A DNA stretch of 64,000 nt from Acinetobacter populi (GCF_002174125.1 NZ_NEXX01000001.1:1161160-1225159), one strand, 5' to 3'. Counted from the stretch's first letter, positions 1 to 10,638 are shown. Numbers and translations are program-made. Notes: generated by a model from the sequence alone, not told the origin.

Positions 1-77
1 GACAAAGCCTGCATAAGTCGGGTAAACTGATTAGGTTGATCTGGGCCTAAAAAGGAAATAAGAATGATTTCTCGCAT
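1..77 (-). CDS. serB: Phosphoserine phosphatase SerB, N-terminal fragment cut by window edge
   Basis: The minus strand from the ATG at 77 reads 25 codons, beginning MREIILISFLGPDQPNQF, and then leaves the window. This matches the start of the N-terminal ACT-like domain of Acinetobacter/Pseudomonas SerB, the last enzyme of serine synthesis (phosphoserine to serine). The HAD catalytic domain would lie outside the window. It is divergent from the membrane protein gene at 147, and the same serB-ytjB pairing is known in enterobacteria, which supports both calls. The gene is truncated by the window, not broken. The identification rests on only 25 residues plus context. Confidence 0.7.
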   Translation of the reverse strand, partial: MREIILISFLGPDQPNQFTRLMQAL

Positions 78-146
78 GAGGATAACTCTGGTTTGAGTAG
101 CATCTAACTATAAAATTGATAGAATGATAATCGATATTGAAACTAT

Positions 147-1439
147 TTGCCTTGGAAGTTTAACTTGAATGCACCTCGTCAAGGGCTTTTTGCAAGCCTA
201 CTCATTTTAAGTTTTGCGCTACACAGCATTTTAATGGTGGTGGCGACAAATTATTACCTAAAAGATAACCGTGCAATTCAGGGCGAGTTACTGACTCGTC
301 AGCTGGTCACAGACAGTATAAATGAACTGGATCCACCCAATACTGTTGCACTGGCATTGCTGACTTCCCGCTATGCCACCAATCCAAGTATTGCTTCATT
401 ACGCATTCTAGACCAAAGCGATCGCGTACTGGCAACTGCCGGTGCCAATAAAACCCGTCAGGGTGAAGTCTTTGTCCGTGATGCCTTACTCAATGAACAG
501 AAAATTGGCCGCATAGAGGTTACACTGATTAAGCCAAGTATTGGTGAGCAATTACGTAATCTATGGCTACCCTTATTATTATCGCTGATTCTTCATAGCC
601 TGTTATGGCTCGGCTACCGTACCATTGCCCGACCTACACGTTCAGAATTTCTGGCAAAAATGAAGCGTGAAGCACAACTCAAACATGAGATTCAACGCCT
701 TGCTGATGCGCTGGAACAGGAAAAACATCAAGCTAGCCTTGCCATTGCAAAAGCACAACAGTTGTATCAAAAGCCTAGAACCCTGCAAAACCTTCAGGAT
801 GCTTTACAGCAAACCGAACAGGGCAATGATATTTATCTCAGCATTCAATTTTACGATCCTAAACAACTCTTAGGTACCGTGAACCAGTCTATCGCGCAGA
901 CCTACTTTAATATTGCACAGTTATTTTTAAACAAGGTGGTCGAGCTCTGTAGCAGCCATTATCAGCTCAAGGAAAATGAGCTGGAAATTATCCAGCCATT
1001 CTTTGATGATGGCGCATTGGTCAAAATTTCTAGTAAAAATGCAAACCTGATTAGTGCCCTAGTCCAAGTGGCCGTGGTGTTTCAATTACTCTCTGAAGCG
1101 ATGTATAAACGCTACCGAGAAGAAAAACGCTTTGCATTGCAAACGCGTTGTGCAATTGCAGAAGAATTACCCAATATGCAACTTCCTGCTGATAAAGCGG
1201 CAATTCGACTGGCGCAATATTTACATGCCAAAGAAACTGCAATTTATCTAAGCAAACCTTCATTTAAAGATGTACGCCATTGCTACGAACTGGTGGCTTT
1301 ACCTAATCCGTCCAATGCCTTAACACGTGAAGCCATGCTATTACACGGTCTGAATAATGAATGTGCCCAAAGCGCACAGGATATGCGTAATCAGATTTTA
1401 TCTGGTCGCAAACCGCAACATGATGAACAGGACAACTAG
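147..1439 (+). CDS. AhpA/YtjB-like inner-membrane protein
   Basis: This 430-residue protein starts at a TTG; an in-frame stop lies just upstream and no in-frame ATG precedes the first membrane segment. A transmembrane helix at about residues 12-34 is followed by a short periplasmic domain, a second helix at about 138-157, and a long cytoplasmic part with a Gln/Glu/Lys-rich coiled coil (about 170-215) and a mixed C-terminal domain. This architecture and its position divergent from serB fit the AhpA/YtjB (Smp) family. That family's molecular role is poorly known, although a Pseudomonas member was linked to haemolysis and virulence. The ribosome site before the TTG is weak, so the start is provisional. 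Function is inferred from context only. Confidence 0.6.
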   Translation: MPWKFNLNAPRQGLFASLLILSFALHSILMVVATNYYLKDNRAIQGELLTRQLVTDSINELDPPNTVALALLTSRYATNPSIASLRILDQSDRVLATAGANKTRQGEVFVRDALLNEQKIGRIEVTLIKPSIGEQLRNLWLPLLLSLILHSLLWLGYRTIARPTRSEFLAKMKREAQLKHEIQRLADALEQEKHQASLAIAKAQQLYQKPRTLQNLQDALQQTEQGNDIYLSIQFYDPKQLLGTVNQSIAQTYFNIAQLFLNKVVELCSSHYQLKENELEIIQPFFDDGALVKISSKNANLISALVQVAVVFQLLSEAMYKRYREEKRFALQTRCAIAEELPNMQLPADKAAIRLAQYLHAKETAIYLSKPSFKDVRHCYELVALPNPSNALTREAMLLHGLNNECAQSAQDMRNQILSGRKPQHDEQDN

Positions 1440-1462
1440 AATCGTACATGAATAATTAAAAA

Positions 1463-1497
1463 GAGATGCAATGATGTGAAATACAGCATTGCATCTC
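1463..1497 (+). terminator. Hairpin downstream of the AhpA-like gene
   Basis: A perfect 11-bp inverted repeat (GAGATGCAATG and CATTGCATCTC, 13-base loop) begins 23 bases after the stop at 1439. The sequence after it is only weakly T-rich (CTTTAAA), so it may act as a terminator or simply as a 3' end stabiliser. Confidence 0.5.
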
Positions 1498-1697
1498 CTT
1501 TAAATGGTCACGATATACTTTTTTATCATAATCACATGATAAAATTGGTGGTATCAGGCCGAGAAATATCAACACAACAATTAAAAATCCGCTAAACTAT
1601 GCCGATTTATTTTATCAATCTATCCGGTGTATAAAACATTCGTATCCGAATCTTTAACGCCTATTTCAGATGAACCATCAAGCAAAGGTGAATATAG

Positions 1698-2813
1698 ATG
1701 CCATTAAATAGCGTCGAAGAACTTGTTGCCGACATCCGTGCAGGAAAAATGGTCATCCTTATGGATGATGAAGATCGTGAGAATGAAGGCGATCTGGTGA
1801 TTGCTGCAACCCATATCCGTCCTGAAGATATCAACTTCATGATTACCCATGCACGTGGTCTGGTTTGCTTAACCTTAAGCAAAGAGCGCTGCCAGCAATT
1901 AAACCTTCCGCTGATGGTTGACCAGAACGGCGCGCAGCACGGTACCAATTTCACCTTATCGATTGAAGCAGCAGAAGGTATTTCGACTGGGATTTCTGCC
2001 ACAGAACGGGCACATACCATTCGTACAGCGGTTGCAGCTCATGCCAAACCAGCCGACATCGTACAACCAGGCCATATTTTTCCATTAATGGCACAACCCG
2101 GTGGTGTATTACATCGTGCAGGGCATACCGAAGCAGGTTGTGATCTGGCACGTCTTGCAGGACTGGAACCGGCATCTGTCATCTGCGAAATTATTAAAGA
2201 AAATGGCGAAATGGCGCGTCGCCCCGATTTGGAAATTTTTGCCGAAAAACATGGCATTAAAATCGGTACCATTGCCGATCTGATCCATTATCGCATGACC
2301 AATGAACAAACTGTTTCACGCGATGAAATCAGTACCATTCAAACTGAATATGGTGATTTTCAGCTTTATCGCTATCATGAAATTGGCAGCCCAGCAGTGC
2401 ATCTGGCATTGGTTAAAGGCAATCCAAAAGAAGGCGTCACCACAGTTCGTGTGCATGGTTTTAATCCAGCAAGGGATCTGTTAAAACTCAATAAAATTGA
2501 TGGTACACCTGCCTGGAATCTGGACAATGCACTCAAAGAAATTTCCAAGCGTGAACGCGGTGTGCTGGTCTGGATTGGACAAAACCAGTTACCAGATTTA
2601 GGACCTGCCCTGTTGCAACTAAGTCAGCCTCGCCAAGCCAAATCCAATGCAGCATTATCGCAGCAATATCAAACCATTGGTGTTGGTGCACAAATCTTAA
2701 GAGATCTGGGCGTAGAAAAAATGAGATTGCTTAGCTCGCCTTTGCGTTTTAATGCATTATCTGGTTTTAATCTGGAAGTTGAGGAATACGTTACCCCAGA
2801 TCAGGGCGTATAA
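1698..2813 (+). CDS. ribBA: 3,4-dihydroxy-2-butanone-4-phosphate synthase with degenerate GTP cyclohydrolase II-like domain
   Basis: Residues 1-200 form a complete RibB domain. It has the acidic metal/substrate loop DDEDRENEGD (about 23-32), the THARGLVC segment and the GHTEAGCDLARLAG signature. It converts ribulose 5-phosphate to the four-carbon precursor of lumazine. Residues about 205-371 follow the GTP cyclohydrolase II fold, but the zinc-binding Cys motif (C-x2-G-x8-C-x-C) is absent, so only the RibB activity is expected. The start ATG has AAAGGTG upstream. RibH follows after 149 bases, so the two consecutive-use enzymes are adjacent. No FMN riboswitch was recognised in the 258-base leader. 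Confidence 0.92.
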   Translation: MPLNSVEELVADIRAGKMVILMDDEDRENEGDLVIAATHIRPEDINFMITHARGLVCLTLSKERCQQLNLPLMVDQNGAQHGTNFTLSIEAAEGISTGISATERAHTIRTAVAAHAKPADIVQPGHIFPLMAQPGGVLHRAGHTEAGCDLARLAGLEPASVICEIIKENGEMARRPDLEIFAEKHGIKIGTIADLIHYRMTNEQTVSRDEISTIQTEYGDFQLYRYHEIGSPAVHLALVKGNPKEGVTTVRVHGFNPARDLLKLNKIDGTPAWNLDNALKEISKRERGVLVWIGQNQLPDLGPALLQLSQPRQAKSNAALSQQYQTIGVGAQILRDLGVEKMRLLSSPLRFNALSGFNLEVEEYVTPDQGV

Positions 2814-2922
2814 CATTTCCGATGAGCTGATCAACAGAACAGTTCCAGCAAGACCAAATGCGATGCTTAAGGTACAATGACCACATGCAAAGCAGAAAAT
2901 ATATAGATTTAACTTGAACTAT

Positions 2923-2948
2923 CCCACATTCAACATCATCGTTGTGGG
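2923..2948 (+). promoter_or_regulatory. Hairpin abutting the ribH ribosome binding site
   Basis: CCCACA at 2923-2928 pairs with TGTGGG at 2943-2948 across a 14-base loop. The arm ends directly before the GAGGAAA Shine-Dalgarno of ribH. It could affect ribH translation or mark the end of a short leader. This is sequence pairing only, with no known family. Confidence 0.25.
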
Positions 2949-2962
2949 TTTGAGGAAACAAA

Positions 2963-3433
2963 ATGGCTATCCGTAAAATCGAAGGTGTATTACATTTGGC
3001 AAACGAAGACCGTTATGCCATTGTTGTTGGACGTTTTAACAGTTTTGTGGTTGAGCATCTGCTTGAAGGTGCAATCGACACGCTAAAACGTCATGGTGTT
3101 GCTGAAGAAAATATCACTGTGGCTTATGCTCCTGGTGCATGGGAATTGCCAGTGGTTGCTAAAAAACTGGCTGCCACCCAAAAATTTGATGCCATTATTG
3201 CTTTAGGTGCAGTCATTCGTGGTAGTACCCCACATTTCGACTTTGTTGCTGGTGAATGTGCCAAAGGCTTGGGTGTAGTTGGTCTGGACAGCACATTACC
3301 TGTGATCAATGGCGTATTGACCACCGACAGTATCGAACAAGCCATTGAACGCTCTGGGACCAAAGCCGGTAATAAAGGCTCGGAGGCTGCATTGACAGCA
3401 ATCGAAATGGTTAATCTATTAAAAGCGATTTAA
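2963..3433 (+). CDS. ribH: 6,7-dimethyl-8-ribityllumazine synthase
   Basis: This 156-residue protein has the usual RibH length and signatures: a [16 protein letters not shown]-terminal loop, [14 protein letters not shown], and [17 protein letters not shown] with the phosphate-binding and catalytic His region. It condenses the RibB product with 5-amino-6-ribitylamino-uracil, the penultimate step of riboflavin synthesis, in a cytosolic icosahedral or pentameric complex. A clear GAGGAAA Shine-Dalgarno precedes the ATG. NusB follows after 18 bases. The ribH-nusB-thiL linkage is widespread in proteobacteria. Confidence 0.97.
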   Translation: MAIRKIEGVLHLANEDRYAIVVGRFNSFVVEHLLEGAIDTLKRHGVAEENITVAYAPGAWELPVVAKKLAATQKFDAIIALGAVIRGSTPHFDFVAGECAKGLGVVGLDSTLPVINGVLTTDSIEQAIERSGTKAGNKGSEAALTAIEMVNLLKAI

Positions 3434-3451
3434 GAAAAGGCTATCCACGTC

Positions 3452-3898
3452 ATGAATCAAAATTATCCCACCACTTATGCAGCAAAACGTAAAGCACGTC
3501 GTTTTGCTGTACAAGGCATTTACGAATGGCAAATGAGTGGCAATCCTGTACATGAAATTGAAGCACGTACCCGTAGTGACAATGCCATGCACAAAGTCGA
3601 TATTGGCTATTATCACGAATTGCTAAGCCAAGTCGTTCAACAACATGAAGAACTGGATGAAATTCTGATTCCAGCACTGGATCGTGAAATTGAAGCACTC
3701 GATGGTGTTGAACTTGCTACCTTGCGTTTAGGGGCTTATGAGCTAAAAAACCATCTAGAAATCCCATATCGTGTGGTGCTGGATGAAGCAATTGAATTAG
3801 CCAAACATTTTGGTGGTACAGACAGTCATAAATACATCAATGGTGTACTTGATCGTGTTGCACAGCAGTTGCGCCAAGCAGAAAAGCAACAAGCTTAA
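3452..3898 (+). CDS. nusB: Transcription antitermination factor NusB
   Basis: The 148-residue all-helical protein opens with a basic stretch ([18 protein letters not shown]), the typical NusB N-terminus that binds boxA RNA with NusE/S10. The second half contains LRLGAYEL and [27 protein letters not shown], the diagnostic C-terminal motif. NusB acts in rRNA antitermination. It lies 18 bases after ribH and 18 bases before thiL, consistent with one transcript. Confidence 0.96.
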   Translation: MNQNYPTTYAAKRKARRFAVQGIYEWQMSGNPVHEIEARTRSDNAMHKVDIGYYHELLSQVVQQHEELDEILIPALDREIEALDGVELATLRLGAYELKNHLEIPYRVVLDEAIELAKHFGGTDSHKYINGVLDRVAQQLRQAEKQQA

Positions 3899-3916
3899 GT
3901 TTAAAACTGACTGCAT

Positions 3917-4843
3917 ATGGCTGAATTTTCAATTATCTCCCGTTATTTTCAATCTCTGACACCACAGAATATTAATGTCGGAATTGGAGATGATTGTGCC
4001 ATTATTACCCCACCTGCACAGATGCAGTTGGTGAGCTGTGTAGATACGCTGATTGCCGGACGACATTTCCCTTTAGACACACCACCACATGCCATTGGCT
4101 GGAAAAGTGTTGCGGTAAATTTGTCCGATCTAGCTGCCATGGGTGCTACACCACACAGCATTTTATTGGCATTAAGCCTCCCCGATATTGATGAAGCCTG
4201 GCTTGCCGAATTTAGTCGGGGAATTGCCGATTGCTGTCAAAAATATGGTGTTCAATTAATTGGTGGTGATACCACCCAAAGCCCAACACTAAGCATTTCC
4301 ATCACTGCTCTCGGCTGGATCAAACCCGATCAGGCAATTTTACGCTCGGGTGCACAAGTGGGTGATGTCATTGTAGTGAGTGGCAAAATTGGCAGTGCAG
4401 CCTATGCCCTGCGCCATCCGCACTCCCCTTTGCAACATACTTTAGATTATCCGGAACCGCAGGTGGCGCTTGGTCAAGCCCTACTCGGTTATGCCTCTGC
4501 AATGCTGGATATTTCTGATGGTCTAGCACAGGATCTCGGGCATATTCTCGATGATAGTGCTGTAGGTGCAATCCTGAATCTGGAGCAAATTCCTGTTGCA
4601 GATGAATTAGCACAACTGGATTTAAACACACGAATGCAACTGGTCCTTGGCGGTGGCGATGACTACCATCTATGTTTTACCATTTCCCCTGACAATTTAA
4701 AAAAATTTAAACAACAACATGCTTTTGAGTTGTATAGTATTGGTACAATTCAACAACAGCAGACTTGTCTATATCAATATCAGCAACAAGTTTTTCATCC
4801 ACAAATTTTAGGATATCAACACTTTGCCAAAGCCTCCGATTAA
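3917..4843 (+). CDS. thiL: Thiamine-monophosphate kinase
   Basis: The 308-residue protein has the PurM/ThiL-type ATP-binding architecture: GIGDDCAIITPP near residue 22, the VNLSDLAAMGA motif, GGDTTQSP, and the C-terminal GGGDDYHLCFT segment. It phosphorylates thiamine monophosphate to thiamine pyrophosphate. The start has no strong Shine-Dalgarno, so translation may depend on coupling with nusB, which ends 18 bases upstream. Its 3' end overlaps pgpA by 20 bases. The nusB-thiL-pgpA order is conserved in many gammaproteobacteria. Confidence 0.95.
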   Translation: MAEFSIISRYFQSLTPQNINVGIGDDCAIITPPAQMQLVSCVDTLIAGRHFPLDTPPHAIGWKSVAVNLSDLAAMGATPHSILLALSLPDIDEAWLAEFSRGIADCCQKYGVQLIGGDTTQSPTLSISITALGWIKPDQAILRSGAQVGDVIVVSGKIGSAAYALRHPHSPLQHTLDYPEPQVALGQALLGYASAMLDISDGLAQDLGHILDDSAVGAILNLEQIPVADELAQLDLNTRMQLVLGGGDDYHLCFTISPDNLKKFKQQHAFELYSIGTIQQQQTCLYQYQQQVFHPQILGYQHFAKASD

Positions 4844-5336
4844 TTTAAACAATGCATCGGCACTTGATAAACTGATCTGGTTTTTGGGTGTTGGCTTGGG
4901 TTCAGGACTTTCCCCCAAAGCGCCCGGCACCATGGGATCGCTAGTTGTATTATTACTCTATCCCATCTGGATACAGATAGGTCTGATGGCCAGTATTATC
5001 GTCATCATCATCATGTCACTTGTTGGCATTTATATCTGTGGTCGCAGTGCAGATATCATGCAGGTTCACGATGATGGCAGAATCGTCTGGGATGAGTTTG
5101 CTGGACAATCCATCGCATTACTGCCACTTGTGTATTTCTATCCATTATTCTCATGGTGGTGGATTTTCATTGGCTTTGCGCTGTTTAGGCTGTTTGATAT
5201 CTGGAAACCTTTTCCCATTGGTTGGGCAGATCAAAAAGTTTCAGGTGGCTTAGGGATCATGCTGGATGATCTGCTTGCTGGCATCATGGCTGCCATTGTA
5301 TTTATTGCCATATTGAATTTTGTATCATTAGGATAA
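4824..5336 (+). CDS. pgpA: Phosphatidylglycerophosphatase A
   Basis: The 170-residue membrane protein has the PgpA pattern: [16 protein letters not shown] near the N-terminus, VWDEFAGQ with the metal-binding acidic residues, [12 protein letters not shown], and a final DDLLAGIMA segment before the last helix. It dephosphorylates phosphatidylglycerol phosphate in the inner membrane. The start used is TTG at 4824, overlapping thiL by 20 bases, which suggests translational coupling. A later start would remove part of the N-terminal segment. GlmU begins only 4 bases after the stop. Confidence 0.92.
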   Translation: MPKPPINLNNASALDKLIWFLGVGLGSGLSPKAPGTMGSLVVLLLYPIWIQIGLMASIIVIIIMSLVGIYICGRSADIMQVHDDGRIVWDEFAGQSIALLPLVYFYPLFSWWWIFIGFALFRLFDIWKPFPIGWADQKVSGGLGIMLDDLLAGIMAAIVFIAILNFVSLG

Positions 5337-5340
5337 TACC

Positions 5341-6702
5341 ATGTCGATCACCGTCATTATTCTGGCAGCTGGTAAAGGCACACGGATGAAATCCGCCTTA
5401 CCCAAAGTATTACAACCACTGGCCAATACACCTTTATTAGGTCATGTGATTCATACCGCAAAACAATTACACCCCAAACGCATCATTACTATTTATGGTC
5501 ATGGTGGAGAGCTGGTCAAACAAGCTTTTGCCGATGAACAAATTGACTGGGTAGAACAGGCAGAACAATTGGGAACGGGTCATGCAGTACAAATGACTTT
5601 ACCGGTATTGCCTACTGATGGTTTATCCCTGATTTTATATGGCGATGTACCCTTAGTTTCATTACAAACACTACAACGTCTGCTGGAAGCTTCAAAAGAT
5701 TCAGGCATTGGTATGATTACCCTGAATGTAGAGGATCCAACAGGTTATGGTCGTATCATTCGGCAGGATGGCAAGATTCAATCAATTATTGAACATAAAG
5801 ATGCCAATGCCGAGCAACGTCAGATTCATGAAATCAATACCGGCATCTACTGTGTCAGTAATGCCAAACTACATCAATGGTTACCCAAACTTTCCAATCA
5901 CAATGTACAGGGCGAATATTATTTAACCGATATTATTGCCATGGCAGTAGCAGATGGACTGGAAATTGCTTCCATTGAACCCGAATTCCGCTTTGAAGTA
6001 GAAGGTGTAAATGACCGCCTGCAATTGGCAAGGCTTGAATGCGAATGGCAAAATTATCAAGCTGAACAACTGATGCGTCAGGGTTTACATATTGTCGATC
6101 CGCACCGTTTTGATTTACGGGGCAGTTTAAAATTTGGTTGTGATGTACGGATTGATATCAATGTCATTATCGAAGGTGATTGTGAACTGGGTGATAATGT
6201 GCAGATTGGTGCAGGCTGTGTTTTAAAAAATACCAAAATTGCTTCGGGTACAGTGGTACAACCTTATAGTGTATTTGATTCTGCAATCGTGGGACAAAAT
6301 AATCAGATCGGACCTTTTTCCCGTTTACGTCCGAATGCCGTACTTGCAGATGAAGTGCATATTGGCAACTTCGTTGAAGTAAAAAACTCCCGGATTGGTT
6401 TTGCCAGTAAAGCCAATCACTTTACCTATCTAGGTGATGCCGAAGTAGGTTGTGAAAGTAATATCGGCGCAGGCACAATTACTTGTAATTATGATGGTGC
6501 CAATAAACACAAAACTACTATTGGCGATCATGCATTTATCGGGTCAAATAGCGCATTGGTTGCGCCAGTCCATATTGGCAATGGCGCAACGGTGGGCGCA
6601 GGTTCGGTCATTACTCGTGATGTCGAAGCACAAAGTCTGGCGGTAGAACGTTCTAAGCAAGTTGCGAGAGCAAACTATCAACGTCCACAAAAGCTAAAAT
6701 AA
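5341..6702 (+). CDS. glmU: Bifunctional UDP-N-acetylglucosamine pyrophosphorylase / glucosamine-1-phosphate acetyltransferase
   Basis: At 453 residues this is a full-length GlmU. The N-terminal uridyltransferase carries [17 protein letters not shown] (residues 8-24) and LYGDVPL. The C-terminal half is a left-handed beta helix with repeated hexapeptides (for example [20 protein letters not shown]) and the acetyltransferase segment [12 protein letters not shown]. It makes UDP-GlcNAc for peptidoglycan and lipid A. GlmS follows 18 bases later, placing two committed steps of amino-sugar synthesis together. Confidence 0.97.
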   Translation: MSITVIILAAGKGTRMKSALPKVLQPLANTPLLGHVIHTAKQLHPKRIITIYGHGGELVKQAFADEQIDWVEQAEQLGTGHAVQMTLPVLPTDGLSLILYGDVPLVSLQTLQRLLEASKDSGIGMITLNVEDPTGYGRIIRQDGKIQSIIEHKDANAEQRQIHEINTGIYCVSNAKLHQWLPKLSNHNVQGEYYLTDIIAMAVADGLEIASIEPEFRFEVEGVNDRLQLARLECEWQNYQAEQLMRQGLHIVDPHRFDLRGSLKFGCDVRIDINVIIEGDCELGDNVQIGAGCVLKNTKIASGTVVQPYSVFDSAIVGQNNQIGPFSRLRPNAVLADEVHIGNFVEVKNSRIGFASKANHFTYLGDAEVGCESNIGAGTITCNYDGANKHKTTIGDHAFIGSNSALVAPVHIGNGATVGAGSVITRDVEAQSLAVERSKQVARANYQRPQKLK

Positions 6703-6720
6703 TTATCCCGAGGTTTATCT

Positions 6721-8559
6721 ATGTGCGGTATTGTTGGCGGTATTGCCGAGCGTAACATTACAGAAATTCTAATTGAAGGTCTAAAGCGACTGGAATATCG
6801 TGGTTATGATTCTGCCGGTGTGGCTGTCATTAATCAAGGTCAGCTTTTACGCGAACGCCAAGTCGGCAAAGTGATTAATCTGGCTGATGCAGTTGCCGCA
6901 CACCATCTACAAGGCAATCTAGGTATTGCCCATACACGCTGGGCAACACATGGCAAACCCTCCGAACAAAATGCCCATCCGCATGCTTCCGGCAATGTAG
7001 CCGTAGTACATAACGGTATTATCGAGAACTATCAAGAACTTAAACAAGAACTACAACAACTTGGCTATGTTTTCTCCTCACAAACCGACACCGAAGTGGT
7101 TGCCCATTTAGTCAACCATGCTTTAAAACAAACTCCAGATTTATTACAGGCCGTACAAAGTATCGTGCCACGATTAAAAGGTGCTTATGCATTAGGAATC
7201 GTCTGGACGGAACAGCCTGATGAACTGATCGCTGTACGTGAAGGTTCACCACTGGTCATTGGTGTCGGTATCGGTGAAAACTTTATCAGTTCTGACCAAT
7301 TGGCATTATTGCCAGTGACCAATCGCTTTATTTATCTGGAAGAAGGCGATATTGTCCGTTTAAAACGCAACAGTATTGAAATATTTGTCAATGGGCAAGC
7401 GATTGATCGTCCAGTGAAAGAACTCGATGCAGCCGTCACAAACAGCAGTAAAGGTGAATATAAACACTTTATGCTCAAGGAAATTTTTGAGCAGCCGGAT
7501 GCTGTCCAACAAACCATCGCTCAAGCACTTGATGCGGATACCTTAAAACCTGATTTTCTGGCAAAGGCCAATCAAACCTTTGCAGCGATTCAGCAAATCC
7601 AAATTATCGCCTGCGGTACCAGCTATCATGCCGGCATGGTGGCTAAGTACTGGTGCGAGCAGATTATTGGTTTGCCTTGTCATGTTGAAATTGCCAGCGA
7701 ATATCGTTATCGCCATCCGGTGATTGTGGCCAATACCTTATTTTTATGTATCTCACAATCTGGGGAAACAGCCGATAGTTTGGCCGCGTTAAGAGATATC
7801 CAGCGTCGTGCCAAACAAAAGCATATTCCTATTCATACCATGGCAATCTGTAACGTATCCACATCTTCCATGATACGTGAAACTGACTTCCATTTATTGA
7901 CGCTGGCTGGTCCCGAAATTGGTGTTGCTTCCACCAAAGCCTTTACCACCCAACTTGCGGCACTGATGTTGCTGGTATTAAAAATTGGTGAGATTAAACA
8001 GACCCTTGCCGAATCATTAAAACAGGACATTATTAAGGCCTTATGGCATTGTCCGAAAGTGCTCAATGAAACACTTAAAAATGACACTGAAATTTTACGC
8101 TTATCCAGTCTGTTTGTGGAAAAGCAGCATTGTTTGTTCCTTGGTCGGGGCACACATTTCCCGATTGCCCTTGAAGGTGCATTAAAACTGAAAGAAATTT
8201 CATATATTCATGCTGAAGGCTATGCCGCTGGTGAACTGAAACACGGTCCATTGGCACTGGTCGATAATGATATGCCGGTAGTCATTCTGGCACCTAAAGA
8301 TGAAATGCTGGATAAACTCAAATCCAATATGGAAGAAGTGCAAACCCGTGGCGGTGAACTATTTGTCTTTGCCGATGAGCATAGTGATATTCATGCTCAG
8401 GATCGCAAACATGTGGTGCATATTCCACAGGTTTCCGAATGGTTAGCACCGATCATCTACTGTGTTCCGGTACAGTTGCTGTCTTATCATGTGGCTGTAT
8501 TACGTGGTACAGATGTCGATCAACCTCGTAATCTGGCAAAATCGGTTACTGTAGAGTGA
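6721..8559 (+). CDS. glmS: Glutamine-fructose-6-phosphate aminotransferase
   Basis: The 612-residue protein begins MCGIVGG, leaving Cys2 as the N-terminal nucleophile of the glutaminase domain once Met is removed. Two SIS isomerase domains follow (CGTSYHAG near 300, SQSGETADS, GRGTHFPIALEGALKLKEIS), and the protein ends KSVTVE as in known GlmS. It forms glucosamine 6-phosphate from fructose 6-phosphate and glutamine. GAGGT lies before the ATG. No glmS ribozyme is present in the 18-base gap to glmU. A terminator follows at 8586. Confidence 0.98.
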   Translation: MCGIVGGIAERNITEILIEGLKRLEYRGYDSAGVAVINQGQLLRERQVGKVINLADAVAAHHLQGNLGIAHTRWATHGKPSEQNAHPHASGNVAVVHNGIIENYQELKQELQQLGYVFSSQTDTEVVAHLVNHALKQTPDLLQAVQSIVPRLKGAYALGIVWTEQPDELIAVREGSPLVIGVGIGENFISSDQLALLPVTNRFIYLEEGDIVRLKRNSIEIFVNGQAIDRPVKELDAAVTNSSKGEYKHFMLKEIFEQPDAVQQTIAQALDADTLKPDFLAKANQTFAAIQQIQIIACGTSYHAGMVAKYWCEQIIGLPCHVEIASEYRYRHPVIVANTLFLCISQSGETADSLAALRDIQRRAKQKHIPIHTMAICNVSTSSMIRETDFHLLTLAGPEIGVASTKAFTTQLAALMLLVLKIGEIKQTLAESLKQDIIKALWHCPKVLNETLKNDTEILRLSSLFVEKQHCLFLGRGTHFPIALEGALKLKEISYIHAEGYAAGELKHGPLALVDNDMPVVILAPKDEMLDKLKSNMEEVQTRGGELFVFADEHSDIHAQDRKHVVHIPQVSEWLAPIIYCVPVQLLSYHVAVLRGTDVDQPRNLAKSVTVE

Positions 8560-8585
8560 TTTAACATATTGTTTTTTAAATATTT

Positions 8586-8627
8586 ATCTCTGACCTTCTC
8601 ATTTAAAAGAGGGCCAGAGATTTTTTA
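8586..8627 (+). terminator. Rho-independent terminator of glmS
   Basis: A 14-bp stem (8586-8599 with 8608-8621, one mismatch and one wobble) is followed by six T residues, starting 27 bases after the glmS stop. It separates glmS from the convergent malic enzyme gene. Confidence 0.85.
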
Positions 8628-8729
8628 AATTTAATCAGGTATATATAGCCAGATAAATCTTACCCATATCAAACGTAGAAAATATCCATACTGTAAATCG
8701 ACTAAACCATTATCTGGTCTAGCTTCTAA

Positions 8730-10433
8730 TTAAAATGGAACACGCTTATATTGACGATATTGCGGTTTCCAGAAATTGTCTTTGATCGCCTGACGTAACT
8801 CATCATCACTCAGCAAAGGTGCAACGCCATCTTCCATTGCAGCTTTTGCAACTTTAAACGCAATAATATTGGACACTTTCTGAATTTCATTAATATCCGG
8901 CAATAAGTCTGCTTCGATATCAGCCAGTTTTGGCGAACAATCTGCCAAGGCATTACTCGATGCCATCAACATATTATCAGTAACACGTGTTGCACCACTG
9001 GCGATCACACCAAGACCAATACCTGGGAAAATATAAGAGTTATTACACTGTGAAATATTATAAATCTTACCTTGGTAATTTACCGGTGCAAATGGACTAC
9101 CTGTGGCAATCAACGCTTTACCATCTGTCCACTGAATAATATCAGAAGGCACGGCCTCAACTCTTGAGGTAGGATTAGAAAGCGGCAATACAATAGGTCG
9201 TTCACAATTGGCTGCCAAAGTCCGAATCACTTCCTCGGTAAATAATCCCGGCTGACCAGATACCCCGATCAATACAGTCGGTTTGGCATTTCTCACCACA
9301 TCGAGCAAGGAAATGACCTCATTGGCATCACCCCATTGTTCGATTACTTCCGGTTTTTGCGCCAGTTTACGTTGGAAATCCAACAAATTGGGCTGATTTT
9401 CAGTAATCAGACCAAAACGATCCACCATATAAACTCGGGCACGTGCTTCCTGATCGGTTAAACCTTCTGCTACCATTTGTGCAATAATTTGTTCTGCAAT
9501 ACCACAGCCAGCAGAACCTGCACCTAAAAAGGCAACTGTTTGATCTTTCAGCTGTTTACCGGCTGCCCGTGATGCAGCGATCAGACTACCTACCGAAACA
9601 GCAGCGGTTCCCTGAATATCATCATTAAAACAACATACTTGATCACGATATTTTTCCAGCAAAGGCATAGCATTTTTTTGTGCAAAATCTTCAAACTGAA
9701 TCAATGCCTTAGGCCAGCGACGTTTAAGTGCAGAAATCACCTGATCGACAAAATCATAATATTCATCACCAGTAATACGTGGTTGACGCCAGCCCATATA
9801 AATCGGATCATTTAACAATTGCTGATTATTGGTACCAACATCGAGTGTAATTGGCAAAGTATAGGCAGGACTAATGCCACCACACGCGGTATATAGGGAT
9901 AATTTACCAATCGGAATCCCCATCCCGCCAATGCCCTGATCACCCAATCCTAAAATACGTTCACCATCCGTAATCACAATGACCTTGATATTCTTTTTAT
10001 TTACATTGTGTAAAATATCATCAACATATTCACGATTAGGATAAGAAATAAAAATACCACGATGACGACGGTAGATATCAGAAAAACGCTGACATGCTTC
10101 CCCAACTGTTGGCGTATAGATGATCGGCATAATTTCGCTTAGGTGGTTACCTAACACATGATAAAACAGTGTTTCATTGGTATCCTGAATATTACGCAGA
10201 TAAATATGTTTGTTAATAGCACTATTAAAAGCCGAATATTGCTGATAAGAACGCTGACTTTGTTCCTCAATGGTTTCAATTACATGCGGGATCAAACCAT
10301 ATAAATTAAAATTAATACGCTCTTCTTTGGTAAATGCAGAACCTTTATTTAATAAAGGAAGCTCCAACAAGCTATTGCCTGCATAGGCGACATATAATGG
10401 ATATTGCGGATTGATTACACTTTCTGAAGTCAT
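8730..10433 (-). CDS. maeA: NAD-dependent malic enzyme
   Basis: The protein has the malic enzyme order: [14 protein letters not shown], the active-site region [29 protein letters not shown] with metal ligands, [10 protein letters not shown], and the Rossmann motif [15 protein letters not shown]. It decarboxylates malate to pyruvate. An upstream TTG-type start at 10526 would give 598 residues. The ATG at 10433 has AAAGAGA just upstream and gives 567 residues, close to E. coli MaeA (565), so it is preferred. It is monocistronic, facing glmS. Confidence 0.94.
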   Translation of the reverse strand: MTSESVINPQYPLYVAYAGNSLLELPLLNKGSAFTKEERINFNLYGLIPHVIETIEEQSQRSYQQYSAFNSAINKHIYLRNIQDTNETLFYHVLGNHLSEIMPIIYTPTVGEACQRFSDIYRRHRGIFISYPNREYVDDILHNVNKKNIKVIVITDGERILGLGDQGIGGMGIPIGKLSLYTACGGISPAYTLPITLDVGTNNQQLLNDPIYMGWRQPRITGDEYYDFVDQVISALKRRWPKALIQFEDFAQKNAMPLLEKYRDQVCCFNDDIQGTAAVSVGSLIAASRAAGKQLKDQTVAFLGAGSAGCGIAEQIIAQMVAEGLTDQEARARVYMVDRFGLITENQPNLLDFQRKLAQKPEVIEQWGDANEVISLLDVVRNAKPTVLIGVSGQPGLFTEEVIRTLAANCERPIVLPLSNPTSRVEAVPSDIIQWTDGKALIATGSPFAPVNYQGKIYNISQCNNSYIFPGIGLGVIASGATRVTDNMLMASSNALADCSPKLADIEADLLPDINEIQKVSNIIAFKVAKAAMEDGVAPLLSDDELRQAIKDNFWKPQYRQYKRVPF

Positions 10434-10638
10434 TTGCCATCTCTTTACTGATTGACATTGTGGTGAAGTATAGACAATGTCGACTACAATTTTCTCATCG
10501 TTCAAGCTTAGCTCATCTGAGGACATTTTTGATATTTATAAGCGTGATAAGCATATTAATCTTATTTAGAGAAGGAATGTGAACAATGACTTACGCATCG
10601 TTTGTAATTTTAATTATAGTTGTTGATAAGTAATTACA

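Noticed and set aside
1440..1697. Possible FMN riboswitch before ribBA
   Set aside because: None of the conserved RFN blocks (GGGGCAGGGTGAAA, GACCGGCGGT, AGCCCGCGA) is present.
6703..6720. Possible glmS ribozyme
   Set aside because: Only 18 bases separate glmU and glmS, too short for the ribozyme, which is a Gram-positive feature.
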